Shown here one piece after another: positions 7,313-14,497 of a DNA stretch of 18,002 nt. Below the pieces are notes generated by a model. That model did no database searches and had not been told where the DNA came from. It saw only the letters and a program-made list of their open reading frames with translations. The translations under genes were made by a program, and so were the position numbers. The number at the start of each line of letters is the position of its first letter. Within the stretch, counting starts at the first letter, position 1. The DNA comes from G020353115 sp964389685 (GTDB lineage Bacteria; Bacteroidota; Bacteroidia; Bacteroidales; VadinHA17), in assembly GCA_964389685.1 (NCBI GenBank), contig CAYMFM010000081.1, positions 1-18,002 of the forward strand, written 5' to 3'.

Positions 7313-7327
7313 GCAAAATCTTTTACA

Positions 7328-8890
7328 ATGATCATCATGAGACGTATCCTGTTCCTTTTTCTGTTTGCTGTTTTTTTCTCATTTCACCTCATTGGACAAT
7401 CGCTTGAGACAGATACCATACCCATTCCGGAAGAGGTGGAACTATCCGGTTTTGAAAATAACCTCGATAGTCTTGTCCATCTCTGGTATGTCAATCAGAC
7501 CGGGAATTCCGAGAACTTCTCGCTGGTTGAGGATGTGGAAGACGAAACCATTATCACCCAATTTCCCGATTCGGTTTACATTGACCGGCTGAGCCGGATA
7601 CCATCTTTGCTGGAGCTCTCATACAACAATATCGTAAGGAACTTTATCCACGTTTATACCCAGAAGAAAAGGGAGAATCTTGAAATCATGCTGGGTCTGG
7701 CGGAGTATTATTTCCCGATCATTGAAGAGATCTTTGATTTTTATGATATCCCCCTTGAAATGAAGTACATGGCCGTCATTGAATCGGCATTAAATCCCAG
7801 GGCAGTATCCAGGGTCGGCGCTACCGGATTGTGGCAATTCATGTATGGCACGGGACGAATGTACGGACTTACCATCAATACCATTGTGGATGAAAGAAGG
7901 GATCCGATCAAATCAACGCATGCAGCTGCACAATATATCCAAGACCTGTATTCCATTTACCAGGATTGGGTGCTGGTTATTGCTGCTTACAATTGCGGGC
8001 CGGGAAATGTGAATAAAGCCATTCGAAGATCCGGGAACAAACGGAATTTCTGGGATATCTACTATTTTTTGCCCCGCGAGACCCGGGGACATGTTCCGGC
8101 ATACATCGCTGCAACCTATGCTATGAATTACTATCAGGAGCATAACCTGAAACCAAAACCAATCGAAATGCCACTGGCTGTGGATACCCTTATGATCCAC
8201 GATGACCTCCATTTGAAACAGGTTGCCGAAGTACTGAACATCCCCGTGCAACAACTTCGGGATATGAACCCGCAATACAGACGGGATATCATTCCCGGCA
8301 AAAGTCAGGAATTTGCTCTCAAAATACCCGTTCAATACATTTCATCTTTTATCACCCTTGAGGATTCTATCTTCTCCTATAAAGATTCACTTTATTTTGA
8401 TCCGACCTATACCCTTGTCAGTCCCAAACGTTCGCAGTATGTCCCACAACCACCAACAGGGAAGACAAAACTTTATTATACCGTAAAATCAGGTGATAAT
8501 CCCGGTTATATTGCCAGCTGGTATCATGTGGGACTTTCCGATCTCAGGTACTGGAATAATATCCGGAACCTGATTCGTGTAGGCCAGAAACTGGCGGTAT
8601 ATGTCCCACCGGAAAAGGCAGATTCCTACCGGAAAATCAATGATATGTCTTTTGAAGAGAAGCAAAGGAGTATCGGGAAGAGCACTGTCCGGCCCGAAGA
8701 AACCATTGCTCAGCAAGAAACCCTCGATGATAATTATATCTATTATCGGGTCAGATACGGTGATACATTATGGGATATCGCGAAAAAATATCCGGGAGTT
8801 ACAGAAACCGATATCATACGGCTGAACAACCTCATGGATGCAAACCGTATAGTTCCGGGACAGCAGATAAAGATCAAAAGAAAAAGTTAA
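7328..8890 (+). CDS. mltD: MltD-like membrane-bound lytic transglycosylase with LysM domains
   Basis: A 520-aa exported murein hydrolase predicted to cleave the MurNAc-GlcNAc bond to 1,6-anhydro products. A signal peptide spans about residues 4-23. The SLT catalytic domain (about 130-270) contains catalytic Glu152 in MAVIESALNP, GLWQFM (167-172) and AAYNCGPGNV (219-228), the three hallmarks of family 1 transglycosylases. A degenerate LysM-like segment (about 294-334) is followed by two clear peptidoglycan-binding LysM repeats (383-426 and 472-517). ATG 7328 or ATG 7337 can start translation; TTG 7310 is rejected because it lies in the promoter. No lipobox Cys was seen, unlike E. coli MltD, so membrane attachment is uncertain. 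Placement beside parAB suggests coupling of growth and segregation, an inference. Confidence 0.93.
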   Translation: MIIMRRILFLFLFAVFFSFHLIGQSLETDTIPIPEEVELSGFENNLDSLVHLWYVNQTGNSENFSLVEDVEDETIITQFPDSVYIDRLSRIPSLLELSYNNIVRNFIHVYTQKKRENLEIMLGLAEYYFPIIEEIFDFYDIPLEMKYMAVIESALNPRAVSRVGATGLWQFMYGTGRMYGLTINTIVDERRDPIKSTHAAAQYIQDLYSIYQDWVLVIAAYNCGPGNVNKAIRRSGNKRNFWDIYYFLPRETRGHVPAYIAATYAMNYYQEHNLKPKPIEMPLAVDTLMIHDDLHLKQVAEVLNIPVQQLRDMNPQYRRDIIPGKSQEFALKIPVQYISSFITLEDSIFSYKDSLYFDPTYTLVSPKRSQYVPQPPTGKTKLYYTVKSGDNPGYIASWYHVGLSDLRYWNNIRNLIRVGQKLAVYVPPEKADSYRKINDMSFEEKQRSIGKSTVRPEETIAQQETLDDNYIYYRVRYGDTLWDIAKKYPGVTETDIIRLNNLMDANRIVPGQQIKIKRKS

Positions 8891-8979
8891 ACCGTTATCC
8901 GATGGGCGATATCGGAATGTTGAATGCAGAGGGATTGCACTTCTTTGACCTGAGAGATAAATGAAGCCAATTAACAGGA

Positions 8980-10500
8980 ATGAAACCGTTTCAAATCTTC
9001 CTGATTTTTTTTGTTATCCTTCTTTTGCTTCTTACCCTGTCATTTATTTTTCCACCCCAGGGGATTGAAGGACCAGGTGGAATTACCCTTCGCTTTCCCA
9101 CCTGCCAGGAGTTGATAACAAAACTACAGAAACCCGACTATTCAAATATATCACACATCCTCGAACAGAGTGAAGTCCTGGAAAGGGAGACGGAAGAGCC
9201 CGCTCCCCGCGTCGATTCAGTAATCACAACCATACCGGAGGATAGTATCGCACCGGATACCACCCGGACTGTTACTCATCCGGTCTATCATGCCGATAGC
9301 CTGAAAAAGCTGGTTTATCCCCTGATCTTTCCGGACAACGATTCCTCAATACTGTATCCTTTTTTCAGGAAACTGGAACAGGTTCAGTCCATGGATAAAC
9401 CCCTCAGGATCCTGCATTATGGCGATTCTCAGATTGAAGGTGACCGGATCACCTCCTATATCAGGGAAAAGATGCAGGAGAAATTCGGTGGTTATGGCCC
9501 CGGTTTAATTTCACCCGATATGGTGGTGCAACATACCCTTTCCCTGAAACAGAGGGTCTCTTCCAACTGGTTGCGGTATGGTGTAAACGATATGAATAAT
9601 GAGATTATCGATCACCGGCGGTTGGGTATTATGATGAATTTTGGAAGATACCTCTTCCCCGATACCACCTCATTAAATGATTCTGCACTCTATGAAGCAA
9701 AAATTGAGATTGAACCATCGGGTCTGGGGTATTCACGGGTTGAATATTTTGACCGGATCACACTCTTTTATGGGTACAACCGTTTTCCGGTCCATTTTGA
9801 AATCAGGGTATCCGGTAAACCAGAACGGATCGATACACTGCCTGTAAACAGATCCTTCCGGGTGCTTGCGACTGAGATCCCCGGAAAGTATGACCACCTT
9901 TTGATTCAGTTCAGGGGGGCAGACAGCCCTGATCTGTATGCCATCAGCCTTGAGAGCAACAAGGGGATTATGGTGGATAATATCCCGATGAGGGGCAGTT
10001 CGGGGCTCGATTTTTCCCGCTCAGATACACTGCTTTTAAAAGAGATGTTAAATGAGCTGAATGTTGGTCTGATCCTTCTTGAGTTTGGTGTGAACATAGC
10101 ACCCCATATTGTAAAAGGATACAAATGGTATGAAAACAGGCTCTATCAGCAACTGGTGACATTAAAATCTCTTCATCCCGGCGTATCGATCCTGGTGTTG
10201 GGGATTTCGGATCTGTCCCGCAAGGTGGATGATTCATATGAATCATATCCCAACATCATGGCAATCCGGGATGCGCAGAAAAATGCTGCATTCCGTGCCG
10301 GATGCGGATTCTGGGATACGTTTGAGGCAATGGGGGGTGAAAACTCGATGCCGGGTTGGGTCTTTGCAGATCCACCCCTTGCCAGATCCGATTTTGTGCA
10401 CTTCAGTAACCTGGGATCAAAGGTGATCGGGGAGATGTTCCATAATGCATTGATGGAGGAGTACGAGAAATTTTTACAGAAGGATGATAGTGATGAGTAA
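8980..10500 (+). CDS. SGNH/GDSL hydrolase-fold protein, probable O-acyltransferase partner
   Basis: A 506-aa protein with an N-terminal membrane anchor (about 5-24) and the remainder predicted periplasmic. The SGNH fold is marked by the block I motif HYGDSQ with nucleophile Ser150, a SSG turn (340-342), EFGVN (368-372) in the block III position, and the C-terminal DFVH with Asp471 and His474, giving a complete Ser-Asp-His triad. Residues about 180-330 form a large insert absent from minimal SGNH esterases. The MBOAT gene after the transposase island suggests the pair transfers acyl groups to a periplasmic glycan, as in PatA/PatB- or AlgI/AlgX-type systems; that role is inferred. The start ATG 8980 overlaps AACAGGA, a plausible weak ribosome site. 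Esterase-only activity is the alternative. Confidence 0.85.
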   Translation: MKPFQIFLIFFVILLLLLTLSFIFPPQGIEGPGGITLRFPTCQELITKLQKPDYSNISHILEQSEVLERETEEPAPRVDSVITTIPEDSIAPDTTRTVTHPVYHADSLKKLVYPLIFPDNDSSILYPFFRKLEQVQSMDKPLRILHYGDSQIEGDRITSYIREKMQEKFGGYGPGLISPDMVVQHTLSLKQRVSSNWLRYGVNDMNNEIIDHRRLGIMMNFGRYLFPDTTSLNDSALYEAKIEIEPSGLGYSRVEYFDRITLFYGYNRFPVHFEIRVSGKPERIDTLPVNRSFRVLATEIPGKYDHLLIQFRGADSPDLYAISLESNKGIMVDNIPMRGSSGLDFSRSDTLLLKEMLNELNVGLILLEFGVNIAPHIVKGYKWYENRLYQQLVTLKSLHPGVSILVLGISDLSRKVDDSYESYPNIMAIRDAQKNAAFRAGCGFWDTFEAMGGENSMPGWVFADPPLARSDFVHFSNLGSKVIGEMFHNALMEEYEKFLQKDDSDE

Positions 10501-10798
10501 AACTGTGCTGGCGGATTATATAATTATTCAACCCCTGCCTGCCGCAGGCAGGCCTTCAGGGTTGTTTGGCTTGACGGTTGTTACCACCGGTTTCACCGGC
10601 GGATATTCATTGTTCAATCCCTTCGGGATTTTGCAGAAGGAAACTGACATATTGTTCCTTATAAGTTCGAAATAATGAAATAATAGAGCAAAAAAAGTTC
10701 TGCGAAGCAGAACAACAATGAGTAACCCCGTACGCAGTGCGGGGTGGAAACAAGTAAAAAAACACAACCCTGAAGGGGTTGAATAAAAACATCATATT
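10501..10798. repeat. Left repeat block of the RAYT island
   Basis: In order: a filled CAACCC...GGGTTG hairpin (10529-10564); a CCACCGGT/ACCGGCGG hairpin (10584-10602); a hairpin in CAATCCCTTCGGGATT (10615-10630); a spacer; the GTTCTGC-GAA-GCAGAAC hairpin (10697-10713); the CCCCG...CGGGG hairpin (10726-10744); and an oppositely oriented CAACCC/GGGTTG hairpin (10765-10781), 17 nt before the transposase ATG. The same series recurs in the same orientation to the right of the gene. A 22-codon open frame (10718-10786) runs through the end of the block. Confidence 0.8.
10529..10564. repeat. CAACCC...GGGTTG hairpin filled with a TGCCTGCC palindrome
   Basis: Outer arms CAACCC (10529-10534) and GGGTTG (10559-10564) match plain hairpins of the island. 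Inside is CCTGCCTGC (10534-10542), one C, GCAGGCAGG (10544-10552), a perfect 9-bp palindrome. Confidence 0.7.
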
Positions 10799-11242
10799 AT
10801 GTCAACGTACACACAAATACTTTATCAAATAGTATTCAGCACGCGGAGCCATGAGAATACCCTAGCTATGAAGGAACTCGAAAAGCTCTACCACTATATC
10901 TTCGGTATTTTAAAGAATAAAAAGTGCTTTTTGTATAAAATCGGCAGAGTTGAGAATCATATACACGTTATAATGTCCTTGCATCCAATGGTAGCGCTAT
11001 CTGGTTTGATGAAGGATATCAAATTAGCTACTTCAGATTGGATTAAAAGGGAAAGGATATTTCCTTATTTCAGGGGATGGCAGGATGGTTATGGTGCATT
11101 TACCTATTCGATTGATGCAAAGGAGAGGTTGATTGAATACGTGAATAACCAGGTTGAACATCACAAGAAAAAAACATTCCGGGAGGAATATAAGGAGCTT
11201 TTAAAGGAACATGGGATTGATTATGATGAGAGATATTTTTAA
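10799..11242 (+). mobile_element. RAYT / TnpA_REP-type HUH transposase (Y1_Tnp, IS200-like)
   Basis: A complete 147-aa single-strand DNA transposase of the REP-associated tyrosine transposase type. The metal-binding HUH motif is His54-Ile55-His56 in ENHIHVIMSL. The catalytic helix is EYVNNQ, with nucleophile Tyr114 and Gln118 at the expected positions. No frameshift or stop interrupts it, so it looks functional. In the known systems such enzymes are single-copy, domesticated-looking and cut at palindromic REP repeats with a flanking guide; here repeats start six nt after the stop codon and end 17 nt before the start. The gene itself therefore probably acts on the surrounding hairpins. Absence of adjacent tnpB/iscB also fits RAYT rather than IS605. 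ATG 10799 is the natural start; no Shine-Dalgarno. Confidence 0.93.
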
Positions 11243-11283
11243 TTATTCAACCCTTTTAGGGTTGTTTTGTTTGGCGGTTGTTA

Positions 11284-11459
11284 CCACCGGTTCCACCGGT
11301 GGATATTCATTGTTCAACCCCTCTGGGGTTGATTGGATGGTTGTGTGGTTACCACCGGTTGCACCGGTGGATATTCATTGTTCAACCCCTCTGGGGTTGA
11401 TTGGATGGTTGTGTGGTTACCACCGGTTCCACCGGCGGTCATTCATTATTCAATCCCTT
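11284..11459 (+). repeat. 68-bp tandem repeat array
   Basis: The hairpin CCACCGGT-nnn-ACCGGTGG starts at 11284, 11352 and 11420, an exact 68-bp period. Each unit continues with ATTCATTGTTCAACCCC and its own CAACCCC/GGGGTTG hairpin, then TTGATTGGATGGTTGTGTGG. The third unit is partial and diverges to the CAATCCC form. Neighbouring units are nearly identical, so the expansion looks recent. Confidence 0.85.
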
Positions 11460-11562
11460 CGGGATTGGGTATAATGAAAATGATATGAAGTTTCTCGTTA
11501 GTTCAGAATCAATGAAACAATTGAGCAAATAAAGTTCTGCGAAGCAGAACAACAATGAGTAA

Positions 11563-11603
11563 CCCCGTACGTGCCGAAGGCATGCCTATGGCGGAGTGCG
11601 GGG
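11563..11603. repeat. CCCCGTACG...GTGCGGGG hairpin, filled form
   Basis: The left-block equivalent (10726-10744) has CCCCGTACG, CA, GTGCGGGG. Here the CA is replaced by 24 nt (11572-11595) that contain TGCC-GAA-GGCA and TGCC-TAT-GGCG, both mini-hairpins. Confidence 0.75.
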
Positions 11604-11623
11604 TAAAACCAGGGAAAGCAAAC

Positions 11624-11673
11624 CAACCCCTGCCTGCCGGTTTACCTGCCGGAGGCATGGCAGGCAGGGGTTG
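11624..11673. repeat. Long-stem hairpin with palindromic loop
   Basis: CAACCCCTGCCTGCC (11624-11638) pairs perfectly with GGCAGGCAGGGGTTG (11659-11673), 15 bp. The 20-nt loop carries TGCCGGAGGCA. It combines the island's CAACCCC hairpin with the TGCCTGCC mini-palindrome. Confidence 0.75.
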
Positions 11674-11710
11674 AATTAAGTATAAAGAAACTCTGCAACG
11701 CAGAGCAATA

Positions 11711-13225
11711 ATGAACAACCTGACAGACATACTTAATTATTCGGAGAATACCCCCCTTCTCTTTACCCAGGTCTATTTCTGGATCTTCTTCACCTTGCTG
11801 CTGCTGGTCTATTCTATTCTTTACAGGAGAAAGGCATTGCGAAATGCTTACCTGTTCTTCATGAGCCTCTATTTTTATTTTAAATCGGGAGGCTACTTTT
11901 TTTCCCTGCTCATCATTTCCACTGTCGTCGATTATACCATCGGGCTTCTGCTTTACCGGTCGAAATCCAGGCCTCTGAGGAAACTCTATGTAACCATCAG
12001 TCTCCTGGTTAACCTGGGGATGCTTGCTTATTTCAAATACACCTATTTTCTGACGGATATGTTTAACCGGGTTTTTCAAACCCAGCATGAGGCGATCAAT
12101 ATCCTTGCCCGATGGAGCAACGATCTGCTGGGAACCGGATTCGATATTTCACGCATCATCCTGCCGGTCGGGATATCTTTCTTTACCTTCCAGACCATCA
12201 GTTATACCATCGATGTTTACCGGGGCAAGGTAAAGCCTGTAAGGAATATCATTGATTTCGGGTTTTATGTATCCTTCTTCCCTCAGCTGGTTGCCGGTCC
12301 CATTGTCAGGGCTGCCGATTTTGTCCCCCAGCTCTACCGGGATTATAAGCTTACGGTGCGAGAGATGGGACATGCCCTCTTTTTAATCCTGAGCGGACTG
12401 GTAAAAAAGATGATGATATCGGATTACATCTCGATCAATTTTGTGGACAGGATATTCTCCGATCCCGTTGCCTATTCTGGATTTGAGAACCTCATGGGAG
12501 TGTATGGCTATTCCCTGCAGATCTATTGTGATTTTTCCGGTTATACCGACATAGCCATTGGTATAGGGCTGTTGCTGGGTTTTCGCCTTCCGGTAAACTT
12601 CAACTCTCCCTATAAAGCTGGAAACATCAGCAATTTCTGGAAACGCTGGCACATATCTCTCTCTTCCTGGTTGCGTGATTACCTCTACATTCCCTTGGGA
12701 GGCAGCCGGAAAGGTACCATACGGACCCATATGAACCTGCTCATAACCATGCTGCTTGGTGGATTATGGCATGGAGCTAACCTGCGGTTTGTGATCTGGG
12801 GCGGATTGCATGGGATCGGACTGGTTTTTCATAAAATCTGGTTGAAATTGTTCCCTTCAAAAAAGCGACCCTCCCGTATACAAAAATTTATTGCCCTCTT
12901 TATCACCTTTCATTTTGTAACCCTCCTGTGGATCTTCTTCCGTGCCAAGAGCATGGTGGATGTCCGGAACATGTTTAACCAGATCCTGTTTCATTTCGAT
13001 CTGAACCTTGTACCGCAAATGGCGTGGTCATACAAGGTCATTTTTTCCATCATTGTAGCCGGTTTTGTGATTCATTGGCTCCCTTCCTCATTTAAAGAGC
13101 GATACCGCGGGTTCTTCATTCGAACGCCCATTTACCTTAAAATAATGATCATCCTCATTATCGTGTTCATCATCTATCAGATAAAATCTGCTGAGATCCA
13201 GCCTTTCATCTATTTCCAGTTCTAA
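11711..13225 (+). CDS. MBOAT-family membrane O-acyltransferase (AlgI/PatA-like)
   Basis: A 504-aa polytopic membrane protein predicted to pass acyl (commonly acetyl) groups across the membrane to a periplasmic acceptor glycan. Hydrophobic segments begin at about residue 20 and recur to the C terminus. Family hallmarks: the FPQLVAGPIVR loop (190-200), YCDFSGYTDIAIG (272-284), NFWKRWHISLSSWLRDYLYIPLGG (308-331) with conserved His314, and LLGGLWHGAN (348-357) with the invariant His354. Length is usual for the AlgI/PatA branch. The likely working partner is the SGNH protein upstream, now separated by the RAYT island. The start ATG directly follows a repeat-like hairpin (11691-11705), so the 5' leader appears to be repeat-derived. 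Its promoter is not identified. Confidence 0.95.
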   Translation: MNNLTDILNYSENTPLLFTQVYFWIFFTLLLLVYSILYRRKALRNAYLFFMSLYFYFKSGGYFFSLLIISTVVDYTIGLLLYRSKSRPLRKLYVTISLLVNLGMLAYFKYTYFLTDMFNRVFQTQHEAINILARWSNDLLGTGFDISRIILPVGISFFTFQTISYTIDVYRGKVKPVRNIIDFGFYVSFFPQLVAGPIVRAADFVPQLYRDYKLTVREMGHALFLILSGLVKKMMISDYISINFVDRIFSDPVAYSGFENLMGVYGYSLQIYCDFSGYTDIAIGIGLLLGFRLPVNFNSPYKAGNISNFWKRWHISLSSWLRDYLYIPLGGSRKGTIRTHMNLLITMLLGGLWHGANLRFVIWGGLHGIGLVFHKIWLKLFPSKKRPSRIQKFIALFITFHFVTLLWIFFRAKSMVDVRNMFNQILFHFDLNLVPQMAWSYKVIFSIIVAGFVIHWLPSSFKERYRGFFIRTPIYLKIMIILIIVFIIYQIKSAEIQPFIYFQF

Positions 13226-13229
13226 TTTG

Positions 13230-13237
13230 TATATTTG
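13230..13237 (+). promoter_or_regulatory. Promoter -7 box before the glycosyltransferase
   Basis: TATATTTG fits TAnnTTTG, five nt after the MBOAT stop and 19 nt before ATG 13257. It supports that ATG over TTG 13227, which lies just upstream of the box. Confidence 0.45.
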
Positions 13238-13256
13238 TTCGATAAGCCGATCGACT

Positions 13257-14186
13257 ATGAAAAACTCTCCCCGTATCAGCCTCGTCATTCCGGCATATAA
13301 TGAAGAGGAAAACCTTGAAAACCTCTACCGGGAGCTTATTCCTGTTATGGAATCATTGGATAAATCCGTTGAGATACTGTTCGTTGATGATGGAAGTACC
13401 GATCACTCCTTCGAAATGATCAAAAGACTGCATGAGAGGGATGAACGTGTAAAAGGGATTTCCCTTTCAAGAAATTTCGGACACCAGGTTGCCCTGGTAG
13501 CCGGTTTGGAAAATGCATCCGGAGAAGTGGTTGTAATGATGGATGCCGATTTTCAGCATCCCCCGGAAGTTATCAAAACACTGTACCAAAAATACAAGGA
13601 GGGGTATGATATTGTTAACACAAGACGGTTGCAAACAGAAGGTATTCTGTTTTTTAAACGCTTCTCATCATGGTGTTACTATAAACTGATCAATCTCCTG
13701 TCCGATGTCAGAATTGAAGCATCATCTTCCGATTTCAGGTTGATGAACAGAAGAGCCGTTGAAGCGTTTCTGCAGTTTCAGGAAAAAAACCGGTTTAACC
13801 GTGGTCTGATCAGCTGGATGGGATTCAAACAGGATGTGGTGGAATACAAAGCACCCCCAAGGATCCGTGGCAGGTCAAAATACACCATGAGAAAAATGCT
13901 GAGTTTCGGTTTGGATGGGGTAACCTCGTTTTCATCCAAACCGCTTCGAATATCGTTTTATACAGGCTTCCTGATCTTTCTCGCTGGAGTTGCCTATGCC
14001 ATTTATGTTATCATCAATCATTTCAAAGGATTAACTATCCCAGGGTGGACATCAACCGTATTGATTATCCTCCTGATCGGAGGATTTCAACTGCTTAGCC
14101 TGGGGATCATTGGAGAATACATTGCCCGGATCTATAACGAATCCAAATCACGCCCCATCTATTTCCTGAAGGATAAAGTGGAATAA
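13257..14186 (+). CDS. Family 2 glycosyltransferase, polyprenol-phosphate type (GtrB/DPM1-like)
   Basis: A 309-aa membrane-linked enzyme predicted to move a sugar from a nucleotide donor to polyprenyl phosphate on the cytoplasmic face. The GT-A domain opens with LVIPAYNEEENL (9-20). The donor-binding VDDGS is at 43-47, and metal-binding DAD in MMDADFQHPPE is at 96-98. SDFRLMNR (158-165) and RGRSKY (204-209) are typical of the DPM1/GtrB/ArnC branch. Two C-terminal transmembrane helices (about 232-254 and 264-286) are also characteristic, followed by a short basic tail. The start is ATG 13257; the in-frame TTG 13227 lies upstream of the promoter box. A lipid-linked sugar would suit the large GT-C-like protein two genes downstream as user. 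The sugar is unknown. Confidence 0.92.
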   Translation: MKNSPRISLVIPAYNEEENLENLYRELIPVMESLDKSVEILFVDDGSTDHSFEMIKRLHERDERVKGISLSRNFGHQVALVAGLENASGEVVVMMDADFQHPPEVIKTLYQKYKEGYDIVNTRRLQTEGILFFKRFSSWCYYKLINLLSDVRIEASSSDFRLMNRRAVEAFLQFQEKNRFNRGLISWMGFKQDVVEYKAPPRIRGRSKYTMRKMLSFGLDGVTSFSSKPLRISFYTGFLIFLAGVAYAIYVIINHFKGLTIPGWTSTVLIILLIGGFQLLSLGIIGEYIARIYNESKSRPIYFLKDKVE

Positions 14187-14263
14187 TGCAAATTGATACA
14201 AAGTGAATGTATGATGATGTTTGTATATTGCCTTAATTTGTTCGATTTATAATAAGAATGTTG

Positions 14264-14343
14264 AGCCTGAAAGGCTTCAATATAACAGCACAGGGCATCG
14301 CCCTGTGTATTCGTGTAATAGAAAAATAAAGCCCTGTAAGGGC
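14264..14343. repeat. Three-hairpin array (CCCTG-type repeats)
   Basis: Three small hairpins with 3-nt loops in one line: AGCCT-GAA-AGGCT (14264-14276), CACAGGGC-ATC-GCCCTGTG (14289-14307) and GCCCT-GTA-AGGGC (14331-14343). The layout resembles RAYT-associated repeats of Bacteroidota, recognised from memory. The stems differ from those beside the RAYT at 10799, so a different RAYT elsewhere may recognise them. Confidence 0.65.
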
Positions 14344-14459
14344 GTGATACTCTTGATATTTCGCTTATTTCATAGAACTCATTTACTGGAAAGCAACCCT
14401 GCCGGACAGGCAGGCAGACCCGCCGGTCGGACGGGCAGGCATCGGCGGAAGGTTAAAAA

Positions 14460-14497
14460 GCGCTCTGCAGAGCGCAAACGATCCGCCAGTTGGCGGA
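14460..14497. repeat. Adjacent perfect palindromes at the methyltransferase 5' end
   Basis: GCGCTCTG/CAGAGCGC (14460-14475) is a 16-nt perfect palindrome, followed six nt later by TCCGCCA-GT-TGGCGGA (14482-14497). The second also occurs at 3551-3566 with AC at its centre. Confidence 0.75.

Larger units (their letters stand above)
11243..11710. repeat. Right repeat block of the RAYT island
   Basis: A plain CAACCC/GGGTTG hairpin (11248-11264) leads into a 68-bp tandem array (11284-11459), ending with CAATCCC-type and GTTCTGC-GAA-GCAGAAC (11534-11550) hairpins, a filled CCCCG..CGGGG hairpin (11563-11603), a filled 15-bp-stem hairpin (11624-11673), and CTCTGC-AAC-GCAGAG (11691-11705). Positions 11523-11571 match left-block positions 10686-10734 with one mismatch in 49. 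No gene is supported here. Confidence 0.85.

Noticed and set aside
8891..8979. Intrinsic terminator after the mltD-like gene
   Set aside because: A TCCGAT/ATCGGA stem with 7-nt loop exists (8898-8916), but there is no U-tract, and the next gene follows in the same direction 89 nt away.
11284..11459. CRISPR-like regular repeat array
   Set aside because: The 68-bp units are contiguous with no unique spacers, each is internally palindromic twice, and no cas gene is present.
11211..11474. Open frame of 87 codons downstream of the RAYT
   Set aside because: It is a translation of the 68-bp tandem repeat, and its start overlaps the RAYT 3' end.
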